Positions 52,395 through 59,960 of a stretch of 64,000 nt of DNA are shown here, in pieces (position 1 is the first letter of the stretch; the number at the start of each line of letters is the position of its first letter). Source of the DNA: Duganella flavida (GTDB lineage: Bacteria > Pseudomonadota > Gammaproteobacteria > Burkholderiales > Burkholderiaceae_D); contig NZ_WWCN01000014.1 of assembly GCF_009857445.1 (NCBI RefSeq), forward strand, positions 157,036-221,035, written 5' to 3'. The notes beneath the pieces are model-generated. The model saw nothing but the letters and a program-made list of their open reading frames with translations. It was not told the origin of the DNA and made no database searches. A program made the position numbers and the translations under genes.

Positions 52395-53270
52395 TCAATA
52401 AGGGCTGTACCAGTACGCCTTGTTGGATAGCGGGGTTTGCGGAGAGAGCAGCGGGTTATCGACACGGAAAATGCGGCGCTTGCGCAGGCCGGCTTTGTCG
52501 ATCAGGCCGTCGTAGAATTCGTGGAATAGATGGTCGAAGCGGCCATCTGCAATCAGCTGCTGCATGCCGTATTCCAGCCGCTGCGCCAATCGCTTTTGTC
52601 CGCCGCCCAAAAAGAAGTAGCGCGGCGATGGGACGTACAGCGCGAAGCTGCGCTCCACGCTCAAGGTCGGAAAGTTGGGCACATAGGCGGCCTGCTCGTA
52701 AATCGCCTCGTCTATCGCGCGTGGAAAATACTGGAAACGCCCCGCCGCCAGCATGCTATGCAGACCGGCCGAAGTCGCTCCCTCCACCACCTTGAAGCCA
52801 GCCTGTTTGTAGGTCGCAGTCAAACTCCACTGCCGCCCCGTGCCCAGCGTGAAAGTCCTCAGTTGCTCCAGCGAGCGCACGGTACTGAATAAATCCTGGT
52901 TGCGGCCGTCGATCAGCGCGATGCGGTAGCACGATATCCCTTTGTCGATCGGGATGCGGATCGGGATCAGCTTTTGCTCCCACTCCTGCGACGTCACCTG
53001 CCCGCTCAGGTTGACCAGCTCGCCCTTGAGCATTTCCTGCAGCAGCCGGTCGCGCTCCATGCGCAGCGGCGCCACGCGGAATTCATACGCACCGTATTTG
53101 GCGCTCGACGCTTCGAGTGCAGCCGTCACCAGCCGCAAGGTATGGCTGTCGCTGAAACTCGATTTGCTCGAGCTCATGTCGAGCACATAGGTATCGAGCG
53201 CCCACGCCGCATCCTGCCAGCCCAGCAGCGCCAGCAAGCCGCATGCAAACTTAATCGGCGACTGGCGCAG
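52395..53270 (-). CDS. periplasmic substrate-binding-like protein (solitary)
   Basis: Resembles the type-3 (amino-acid-type) periplasmic binding-protein fold: an N-terminal lobe with LRLVTAALEASSAKYGAYEF, and PFxxxxG-type features replaced by MLKGELVNLSGQVTS. No permease or ATPase gene is adjacent, so a sensing or orphan binding role is possible. Start: from a CTG at 53270 the protein begins MRQSPIKFACGLLALLG and gains a complete signal peptide ending in AWA. GGAGG lies 9 bases before it. A conventional TTG start at 53237 would cut off the charged part. The 5' end overlaps greB by 20 bases. Confidence 0.65.
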   Translation of the reverse strand: MRQSPIKFACGLLALLGWQDAAWALDTYVLDMSSSKSSFSDSHTLRLVTAALEASSAKYGAYEFRVAPLRMERDRLLQEMLKGELVNLSGQVTSQEWEQKLIPIRIPIDKGISCYRIALIDGRNQDLFSTVRSLEQLRTFTLGTGRQWSLTATYKQAGFKVVEGATSAGLHSMLAAGRFQYFPRAIDEAIYEQAAYVPNFPTLSVERSFALYVPSPRYFFLGGGQKRLAQRLEYGMQQLIADGRFDHLFHEFYDGLIDKAGLRKRRIFRVDNPLLSPQTPLSNKAYWYSPY

Positions 53271-53817
53271 GATAACGCACCTCCAGGATGTCCAGTTCTT
53301 CCACGCCGTTGGGCGCTTGGAAGGTGATGGTGTCGCCCTCCCTCGCCTTGGTCAGCGCCCGCGCCACCGGCGCCACCCAGCTGATCTTGCCGTTCAGCGG
53401 ATCCAGCTCATCAATGCCGACGATGGTGATGGTGCGCTCCTCGCCATGCTGGTTGCTATAAGTAACGGTGGCGCCAAAAAACACCTGGTCGCTGCCATGG
53501 TGCACGCTCGGATCGACAATGGCAGCCGAGTCCATGCGCTTGGTCAGGAAGCGGATGCGGCGATCGATTTCGCGCAGGCGGCGCTTGCCGTAGATGTAGT
53601 CGCCGTTTTCCGAGCGGTCGCCGTTGGACGCAGCCCAGTGCACGATGCGCACCACTTCCGGCCGGTCGACATCGATCAGCTGCAGCAGCTCATCCTTGAT
53701 GCGCTGGTAGCCTTCGGGACGGATGTAATTCTTGGAGCCAGCCGGAATCGCCAACGCCAGCGCGGCGGCTTCGTCGTCCTCGTCTCCCTCTGCTTCTTTG
53801 ACAAATGCTTTATTCAT
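53251..53817 (-). CDS. greB: transcription elongation factor GreB
   Basis: 188 residues from ATG 53817 (MNKAFVKEAEGDEDDE). GreB stimulates RNA polymerase to cut backtracked transcripts. The N-terminal coiled-coil tip carries the acidic residues needed for cleavage, within ASNGDRSENGDYIYGKRRLREIDR (split here: NGDRSENGDYIYGKRR). The C-terminal FKBP-like domain has VTYSNQHGEERTITIVG and GKISWVAPVARAL. An acidic 25-residue N-terminal extension is present. GreB rather than GreA because of the YIYGKRRLREID signature. Divergent from the histidine kinase. Confidence 0.94.
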   Translation of the reverse strand: MNKAFVKEAEGDEDDEAAALALAIPAGSKNYIRPEGYQRIKDELLQLIDVDRPEVVRIVHWAASNGDRSENGDYIYGKRRLREIDRRIRFLTKRMDSAAIVDPSVHHGSDQVFFGATVTYSNQHGEERTITIVGIDELDPLNGKISWVAPVARALTKAREGDTITFQAPNGVEELDILEVRYPAPVAD

Positions 53818-53855
53818 GCCGCTTATTGTAATGGCTTTCACGTATCATAGATGCC

Positions 53856-55034
53856 ATGAATGCAGCCGTCCCCATCCCCAGCGACAGCCAGTCCCTGTTA
53901 GCCGAACTGGAGCAGGTGCGTGCGCGCTTTGCCGCCATCGTTTCCAACACGCCAGGACTGGTGTACCAGTTCGTGCTGCACGCCGATGGCGCGGTCAGCT
54001 TCCCCTACCTGAGCGACGGCTGCCAGGCCTTGCTGGGCCTGACCGCTGCCGACCTGCACGCCCATCCGCAGCGCTTCCTTGAGTTGATCCTCGAAGACGA
54101 CCGCCCGTCCTACCGCGACGCCATGCACGCCTCGGCGACCGCGCTGTGGAGCTGGAACTGGGAAGGCCGTATCTGGGTCGATGCGTGGAAGGACGTCAAG
54201 TGGATCAACCTGCGCTGCACGCCGCATGCGCTGCCGGACGGCGCGGTGCGCTGGGACGGCATCATGACCAATATCACGGACAGCAAAGTGGAGCAGGAGG
54301 AAGTGCGGCGTTCGCGCACTCGCCTGGCCGAGCTGACTGCCCACACCGACCGCGTCAAGGAACAGGAGCGCACCCGCATCGCCCGTGAAATCCACGATGA
54401 GCTGGGCGGCAACCTGACTGCCATCAAGATGGCGGTGGCCATGCTGGCGGCGCGGCTGGACGGCGCCGATCCGGCGCTGCAGGAGAAAACCGATTACGTC
54501 GATGCGCTGGTCGACCGCACCATCGAAGCCATCCACCGCATTTCGCTGGACTTGCGCCCGGCGCTGCTGGACCTCGGGCTGGTGGCGGCGCTGGAGTGGC
54601 AGGTCAAGGAGTTCGACAAGCAAACCGGCATCCACAGCAGCTTCAGCACCAACCACCGCGACATCGGCCTCGACAACGACCAGGCCACCGCCCTGTTCCG
54701 CATCGCGCAAGAAGCGCTGACCAATATCGCCAAGCACGCGCACGCCAGCAAGGTGACCGTCAAGCTGGCGCGGCTGCGCCATCACGTCAGCCTGAAAATC
54801 GCCGACAACGGCAGCGGCATCCGCCAGGCCGACCGCGCCAAACCCGACTCTTTCGGCCTGCGCGGCATGGCCGAACGGGCCCGCGCATTGGGCGGCACGT
54901 TGACGCTAAGCCACGCCAATGGCGGCGGCACGGTGGTTGCCATCAAAATAAAGCGCGATACGGTACGCGATAGCCTCATCGCTGCCGCCGCTGGCGCTAC
55001 AATAGCGGAAGAAAACATTTCCACGACGAAATAA
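53856..55034 (+). CDS. PAS sensor histidine kinase, NarL/DesK type
   Basis: 392 residues. A PAS domain (about 25-145) with no membrane segment; then the HisKA_3 dimerisation helix with phospho-acceptor His180 in REIHDELGGNLTAIK; then the HATPase domain with FRIAQEALTNIAKHAHASKV (N box), DNGSGI and FGLRGMAERARALGG. Cytoplasmic sensor; signal unknown. The cognate regulator gene follows 13 bases later. Divergent from greB with 38 bases between starts. Confidence 0.94.
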   Translation: MNAAVPIPSDSQSLLAELEQVRARFAAIVSNTPGLVYQFVLHADGAVSFPYLSDGCQALLGLTAADLHAHPQRFLELILEDDRPSYRDAMHASATALWSWNWEGRIWVDAWKDVKWINLRCTPHALPDGAVRWDGIMTNITDSKVEQEEVRRSRTRLAELTAHTDRVKEQERTRIAREIHDELGGNLTAIKMAVAMLAARLDGADPALQEKTDYVDALVDRTIEAIHRISLDLRPALLDLGLVAALEWQVKEFDKQTGIHSSFSTNHRDIGLDNDQATALFRIAQEALTNIAKHAHASKVTVKLARLRHHVSLKIADNGSGIRQADRAKPDSFGLRGMAERARALGGTLTLSHANGGGTVVAIKIKRDTVRDSLIAAAAGATIAEENISTTK

Positions 55035-55047
55035 TGTGTAGGGATTC

Positions 55048-55695
55048 ATGACAGAAAAAGCCATCATCAAGGTCTTCATCGCGGATGACCACGCCATTGT
55101 GCGAGAAGGCTTGAAGCAGATTCTGGCGGAGACGCGCGACATCGTGGTCGCGGGCGAAGCCGAAAACGGACTGGACGCTATCAAACTGTTCCGCAAGTCC
55201 GAGTGCCAGGTGATGTTGCTCGATATCTCGCTGCCGGACCGTAACGGCATCGAAGTGCTCAAGCAAATCAAGAAGGAAAAGCCGGAGCTGGCAGTGCTGA
55301 TGCTGTCCATGCACCGCGAGGACCAGTACGCCATCCGCGCGCTGAAAGCGGGTGCGGCTGGCTATCTCACCAAGCAAAGCGCACCGAAGGAGCTGGTGAC
55401 AGCGATCCGCCAGGTGGCGGGCAACCTGAAGTACATCAGCGCCGCCCTGGCGCAGGAACTGGCCAACCACGTCAACGACGACCACGAGGCGCCGCTGCAC
55501 GAAACCCTGTCCGACCGCGAGTACCAGACCCTGACCATGATCGCCTCCGGCAAGACGGTGGGCGTGATCGCCAAGGAGCTGTCGCTGTCGGTCAAGACGG
55601 TAAGCGAGTACCGGGCCCGCCTTTTGGTTAAAATGAAACTGAAAAATAGTGCGGAACTGACGCACTACGCGATTAAAAACCAGCTCATTGAATGA
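55048..55695 (+). CDS. NarL/LuxR-family response regulator
   Basis: 215 residues. Receiver domain (1-125) with Asp13/Asp14, phospho-acceptor Asp59 in LLDISLPDRNG and the conserved Lys in LTKQSAPKEL. The C-terminal LuxR helix-turn-helix (about 148-210) has LSDREYQTLTMIASGKTVGVIAKELSLSVKTVSEYRARL (split: LSDREYQTLTMIASGKTVG, IAKELSLSVKTVSEY). Paired with the preceding kinase. Targets unknown. Confidence 0.95.
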   Translation: MTEKAIIKVFIADDHAIVREGLKQILAETRDIVVAGEAENGLDAIKLFRKSECQVMLLDISLPDRNGIEVLKQIKKEKPELAVLMLSMHREDQYAIRALKAGAAGYLTKQSAPKELVTAIRQVAGNLKYISAALAQELANHVNDDHEAPLHETLSDREYQTLTMIASGKTVGVIAKELSLSVKTVSEYRARLLVKMKLKNSAELTHYAIKNQLIE

Positions 55696-55821
55696 GCAAA
55701 GGTTAAGATAGTCATACTCAGATGAAAGCCACCTTCCCGCCGCTTATCGAAGTATTGCTTGGGAGACAGCAGGCTTATCATTGCCATAATTGGTAATTCC
55801 TGAAGAGGCCCGCGCGTCACT

Positions 55822-57414
55822 ATGTCCAGCAAACCTAACACTCCCGAGCAAAATCCGGCCGACATTGCACGCGAAGCGTTCCGACGCCTGGCGGTGCGCC
55901 GTATCGCGCCGACGCCGGAAGCTTATCGCGATATTTATAACGAAATTGCCGGCGTCGTCGCCGAACCGGCCGCCGCTGCCCCGGCACCGCTAGGCAGCGC
56001 CGATCCCGGCCCGGAATCGGTACTCAGCCAGTTTGCCAACCGCATGACCGAAAACACCGGCGACCTCGCCGAGTTCGGCCGTCGCTTCAACCGCGCTGTC
56101 AAGTCGCGCGACTGGGACGGCTATGCGCGCGCCTTGTCGCAGCTGGTGGAAAAGCACATGGTGGTGCCGAAAAAAGGCATCGAAGTGGCCGGCATGCCGG
56201 GCGAGGAAAACGAACAGACCCGCAGCCTGCGCGACCTGCTGAGCCGCACCCTGACCTTTGCCGTGGCCTCGCTGCTGGCCGGCGCGCCGGTGCTGGCAGC
56301 CGAAGCCGAATCGCTGGGCGCTGCCACCAAGCTGGCCCACAGCGAGGAAGCGCTGGCCGAGATCGCCGTGCGCCTGAAGCAGCTGTGCTACCAGATCGAA
56401 GTACGCGGCGGCGACAGCGGCGAGCAGCAAGAGCTGCTGCTGCGCCTGTTCAAGCTGCTGCTGGAAAACGTCAGCGAGCTGCTGGACGACGACAGCTGGC
56501 TGCGCGGCCAGATCGAGGCGGTGCAAAACCTGATCGCCGGCCCGCTCGACGTCCGTGCGCTGGAAGAGGCTACCCGCAGCCTGAAGGAAGTCATTTACAA
56601 GCAGGGCCAGCTCAAGCACAGCCTGTCGGACGTCAAGCTCACCGTCAAGAATATGATGATGACCTTTATCGACCGCCTCGGCCAAGTGGCGGCCTCGACC
56701 GGCGACTTCCATGAGAAAATCGGCGGCTACTCGGAAAAGATCAGCAAGGCCGACAATATCTCCGAACTCAACAGCATCCTCGACGAGGTGCTGAAAGAAA
56801 CCCGCCTGGTGCAGAGCGAAGCGCTCAAGGCGCGCGACAAGATGATGCTGGCCAAGCAGGAAGTGCAGGATGCCGAAGCGCGCATCCACACCCTGGAAGC
56901 CAAACTGCAGCACTTGAGCGAACTGGTGCGCGAAGACCAGCTGACCGGCAGCCTGAACCGCCGCGGCCTGGACGATGTGTTCGAACGCGAAACCGCGCGC
57001 TCCGACCGCCGCGGCACGCCGCTGTGCATTGCCGTGCTGGACCTGGACGACTTCAAAAAGCTCAACGACACCTACGGCCACATCGCCGGCGACGCCGCAC
57101 TCAAGCATTTGGTGAAAATCGTCAAGGACACGCTGCGCTCGATGGACGTGATCGCCCGTTTCGGCGGCGAGGAATTCCTGATCCTGATGCCGGAAACCAC
57201 GGTTGAAGCCGCCGCCTCCACCATGACCCGCCTGCAGCGCGAGCTGACCAAGCACTTCTTCCTGCACGATAACGAGAAGGTGCTGATCACCTTCTCGGCC
57301 GGCGTGGCCCTGCGCCGCCCAAATGAGGAACAAACCGAGCTGGTCAAGCGCGCCGACAAGGCCATGTACACTGCCAAGCAGACGGGCAAGAACCGGGTGG
57401 TGGTGGCCGACTAA
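55822..57414 (+). CDS. diguanylate cyclase with large uncharacterised N-terminal half
   Basis: 530 residues. The C-terminal GGDEF domain (about 365-530) has the active site GGEEF at 448-452 and an intact I-site RSMD at 439-442, so it should make cyclic di-GMP with product inhibition. Residues 1-365 are helical with several coiled-coil-like stretches and no recognisable sensor; the first 35 residues contain FRRLAVRRIAPTPEAYRDIY. No clear membrane helix except a weak hydrophobic patch near 150. It ends at a strong terminator before fliC. Confidence 0.88.
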   Translation: MSSKPNTPEQNPADIAREAFRRLAVRRIAPTPEAYRDIYNEIAGVVAEPAAAAPAPLGSADPGPESVLSQFANRMTENTGDLAEFGRRFNRAVKSRDWDGYARALSQLVEKHMVVPKKGIEVAGMPGEENEQTRSLRDLLSRTLTFAVASLLAGAPVLAAEAESLGAATKLAHSEEALAEIAVRLKQLCYQIEVRGGDSGEQQELLLRLFKLLLENVSELLDDDSWLRGQIEAVQNLIAGPLDVRALEEATRSLKEVIYKQGQLKHSLSDVKLTVKNMMMTFIDRLGQVAASTGDFHEKIGGYSEKISKADNISELNSILDEVLKETRLVQSEALKARDKMMLAKQEVQDAEARIHTLEAKLQHLSELVREDQLTGSLNRRGLDDVFERETARSDRRGTPLCIAVLDLDDFKKLNDTYGHIAGDAALKHLVKIVKDTLRSMDVIARFGGEEFLILMPETTVEAAASTMTRLQRELTKHFFLHDNEKVLITFSAGVALRRPNEEQTELVKRADKAMYTAKQTGKNRVVVAD

Positions 57415-57437
57415 GCCCCTGCTCCCTCTCAACACAG

Positions 57438-57467
57438 TGCCCGGCCCCTGCGCCGGGCATTTTTTTT
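57438..57467 (+). terminator. Rho-independent terminator of the diguanylate cyclase gene
   Basis: TGCCCGGC (57438-57445), 6-base loop, GCCGGGCA (57452-57459), then eight T. Confidence 0.9.
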
Positions 57468-57504
57468 GCCCATGTCACTGCAATAAATAAATTTATTTTT
57501 ACCC

Positions 57505-57531
57505 TAAAGTTTCATTTTTAAACGTCGTTTA
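57505..57531 (+). promoter_or_regulatory. sigma-28-like promoter of fliC
   Basis: TAAAGTTT (57505-57512), exactly the FliA -35 consensus, an 11-base spacer, then GTCGTTTA (57524-57531), 5 of 8 to GCCGATAA. A second candidate closer to fliC is TAAACTTT (57591-57598), 11 bases, CCCGTTAC (57610-57617). The gap 57415-57717 holds these, the terminator and a 5' leader; no gene is seen in it. Confidence 0.6.
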
Positions 57532-57717
57532 GACGCTCATGCATAGCGAACTTTAGCCCTGAAGGCAAAAATTTTCCTGCCTTTTCTCCCTAAACTTTCC
57601 ATGCGGGAACCCGTTACAGGGAATAACTGCGGTTTGATTGCTTCGGAACACGGAAGCAGACCAAGGTGATCTGAGGCACCCGGCCCACAATAAGTCGTAC
57701 CAGTTTGGAGAAACATC

Positions 57718-59280
57718 ATGGCACAAGTCATTAACACTAATATTGCTTCGCTGAATTCGCAACGTAATCTGACCTCCTCGCAAGCATCGCTGCAGACCTC
57801 CATGCAACGCCTGTCGTCCGGTCTGCGCATCAACAGCGCAAAAGACGACGCTGCAGGTCTGGCGATTTCGGAGCGTTTCACGTCGCAAATTCGCGGCAAT
57901 ACCACGGCTGCGCGTAACGCCAACGACGGTATCTCGCTGGCTCAAACGGCCGAGGGTGGCTTGAGCACCGCCGGCGATCTGCTGCAGCGTATCCGCGAAC
58001 TGGCAGTTCAGTCCGCTAACGGCACCAACTCCGATTCCGACCGTAAATCGATCCAGAACGAGGTATCGGCCCTGTCCAGCGAGTTGAACCGTGTGGCCAC
58101 CACCACCCAGTTCAACGGCCAGAACGTGCTGGACGGCTCACTGACCGCGTCGCAGTTCCAGGTCGGCGCCAACTCCGGCCAGACCATCAACGTCGGCATC
58201 CAGTCGGCGAAAGCGACCGACATCGGCAACAACACGCTGAACTCGGTGCTGGATGGCACCGCCGCCAACTCGGCGTCGTCGACCACCGGTACCGGCCTCA
58301 ACGCCATCACCGCGCAGAACCTGACCTTCACCTCGGGTACCGGCACCACCACCAACGTCAAAGTCGATGCCAACGAAAGCGCCAAGAAAATTGCCGCCAG
58401 CGTCAACGCGCTGTCCAATTCGAGCGGCGTGACCGCCACCGCCGTCACCACCGCCACCATTACCGGCACCGGCACCAATGCCATCGCCGACGGCTCCTTC
58501 CAGTTCCAGCTGCGCGGCGACAACTCGGTGGAATCGGACGCTAACTCGACCGCCGTCACCATCTCGGCCCAAGTCAAGGGCGGCGACCTGTCGGGTCTGG
58601 CCCAGGCGATCAACGCCCAAGTCGGCACCACTGGCATCAGCGCCTCTGTGGTGACCAACACGACCTCCGGCTTCAAGGAAGTCAAGCTGACCAACGCGTC
58701 GGGTGCGGATATCAGCATCGTCAACACCAACACCGCCACCAACGACCAGCTGGCAACCTCGCAACTGCGCGGCGCCGACAAGCCTGCCAGTGGCGCCACG
58801 GCGGCCGTCAGCGGCAACGTGACCACCTTCGCTGCTGGCGTCGCTACCGGCGGCGTCGCTTCGGTGGTCGGCGGTGGCCTGTCGTTCTCGTCGGACAGCG
58901 GCTTCACCCTGAAGTCCGATACCGGCACCGACATCGTCAACGTTTCGGCCGGCTCGGATCTGCAATCGGTGGCCAAGCTGGACGTGTCGACCGTGGACGG
59001 TTCGAATGCAGCACTGAAATCCATCGACTCGGCCCTGAACCAGATCAACAGCAACCGTGCAGCACTGGGTGCGATCCAGAACCGTTTCGCGTCGACGATT
59101 TCGAACCTGAACACCACGACCGAAAACTTGTCCGCATCGCGTAGCCGTATTCAAGATACCGACTTCGCAACGGAAACCGCCAACATGACCCGTGGCCAGA
59201 TCCTGCAACAGGCTGGTACCGCGATCCTGGCGCAAGCTAACTCGTTGCCAAACGGCGTGCTGTCGCTGCTGCGTGGCTAA
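57718..59280 (+). CDS. fliC: flagellin
   Basis: 520 residues. The conserved N-terminal D0/D1 region starts AQVINTNIASLNSQRNL and includes QRLSSGLRINSAKDDAAGLA. The conserved C-terminal region ends QAGTAILAQANSLPNGVLSLL. Between about 150 and 430 is a variable, Thr/Ser/Ala-rich, surface-exposed part with no Cys. It polymerises into the filament after type III export with FliS as chaperone. GGAG lies 7 bases before the ATG; sigma-28-like promoters upstream and a terminator downstream. Confidence 0.97.
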   Translation: MAQVINTNIASLNSQRNLTSSQASLQTSMQRLSSGLRINSAKDDAAGLAISERFTSQIRGNTTAARNANDGISLAQTAEGGLSTAGDLLQRIRELAVQSANGTNSDSDRKSIQNEVSALSSELNRVATTTQFNGQNVLDGSLTASQFQVGANSGQTINVGIQSAKATDIGNNTLNSVLDGTAANSASSTTGTGLNAITAQNLTFTSGTGTTTNVKVDANESAKKIAASVNALSNSSGVTATAVTTATITGTGTNAIADGSFQFQLRGDNSVESDANSTAVTISAQVKGGDLSGLAQAINAQVGTTGISASVVTNTTSGFKEVKLTNASGADISIVNTNTATNDQLATSQLRGADKPASGATAAVSGNVTTFAAGVATGGVASVVGGGLSFSSDSGFTLKSDTGTDIVNVSAGSDLQSVAKLDVSTVDGSNAALKSIDSALNQINSNRAALGAIQNRFASTISNLNTTTENLSASRSRIQDTDFATETANMTRGQILQQAGTAILAQANSLPNGVLSLLRG

Positions 59281-59325
59281 AATCCGGGGATAAGACGGCG
59301 CCGCAAACGCCGCCTTCAACTGGTT

Positions 59326-59356
59326 CCCCGGCTGATTTCATCAGTCGGGGATTTTT
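59326..59356 (+). terminator. terminator downstream of fliC
   Basis: CCCCGGCTGA / TTTCA / TCAGTCGGGG with one G-T pair, followed by ATTTTT. It separates fliC from flaG. Confidence 0.85.
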
Positions 59357-59371
59357 CGTAAAGGAAGCATC

Positions 59372-59755
59372 ATGACTATCGATAGCATAGGCTCTGTGTC
59401 TACCGCCCGTACCGCCGACCGCAGCCCGGTCAGTTCCGACGCCGCCGTGGCGCAGGGCGCGGCACGCGCACCGGCCACCGCAGTCGAAACGGCCAACGCC
59501 GTCAAGGCCAACGCTGCCGTTCCGACACTGGACCAGGTCAACGAAGCCGTGTCGCAGCTCAACAAGTCGGCCCAGGCCAACTCGCAGGGGCTGGAGTTCT
59601 CGGTGGACACCGACACCAAGCGTACCGTGGTGAAAGTGATCGACCAGAGTACCAAGGAAGTCCTGCGCCAGATTCCGTCGCCGGAAGCGCTGGAAATTGC
59701 CAAATCGCTGGAATCGAAATCCAGCACCGGTCTGCTGATCTCGCAAACCGCCTGA
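59372..59755 (+). CDS. flaG: flagellar protein FlaG
   Basis: 127 residues. The N-terminal half is Ala-rich and variable. The C-terminal half carries the FlaG pattern LEFSVDTDTKRTVVKVID followed by VLRQIPSPEALEIAKSL. FlaG influences filament length in some bacteria; the mechanism is not settled. AAGGAAG precedes the ATG. Lies between fliC and fliD, its usual position, with a terminator after it. Confidence 0.92.
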   Translation: MTIDSIGSVSTARTADRSPVSSDAAVAQGAARAPATAVETANAVKANAAVPTLDQVNEAVSQLNKSAQANSQGLEFSVDTDTKRTVVKVIDQSTKEVLRQIPSPEALEIAKSLESKSSTGLLISQTA

Positions 59756-59786
59756 AGCGGCCGCGCCTCGTGCGCGCCGCTTTTTT
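59755..59786 (+). terminator. terminator downstream of flaG
   Basis: AAGCGGC-CGCGC, CTCGT loop, GCGCGCCGCTT with a one-base bulge, then six T starting within the stem. Confidence 0.75.
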
Positions 59787-59899
59787 CTCTTCTGTGGCAT
59801 CCTGACTCCGGGAGCGCCGCCCTGCCTCGCTTGCCACTACCCGGCCGTGCCGCTGCCTGTTTTTTCAGCTTTGCCTGAACTGGCGGGTTTTCTCCCCTC

Positions 59900-59926
59900 T
59901 CAAGTCCGGTTTGATTCTGCCGATAT
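59900..59926 (+). promoter_or_regulatory. sigma-28-like promoter of fliD operon
   Basis: TCAAGTCC (59900-59907), 11-base spacer, GCCGATAT (59919-59926), 7 of 8 matches to the FliA -10 consensus. It lies 34 bases before the fliD start. Confidence 0.65.
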
Positions 59927-59960
59927 TGTCTTATATTATTGCTTTACATAGGAGTACAAC

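Noticed and set aside
52370..52400. TTCTGACCCAG hairpin on the far side of the RAYT gene as a third REP unit
   Set aside because: It shares only TCTGACCC with the palindromes and lacks the flank; at most a degenerate relic.
58138..59319. Long minus-strand frames opposite fliC
   Set aside because: Shadows caused by the Thr/Ala/Ser-rich repetitive codons of flagellin.
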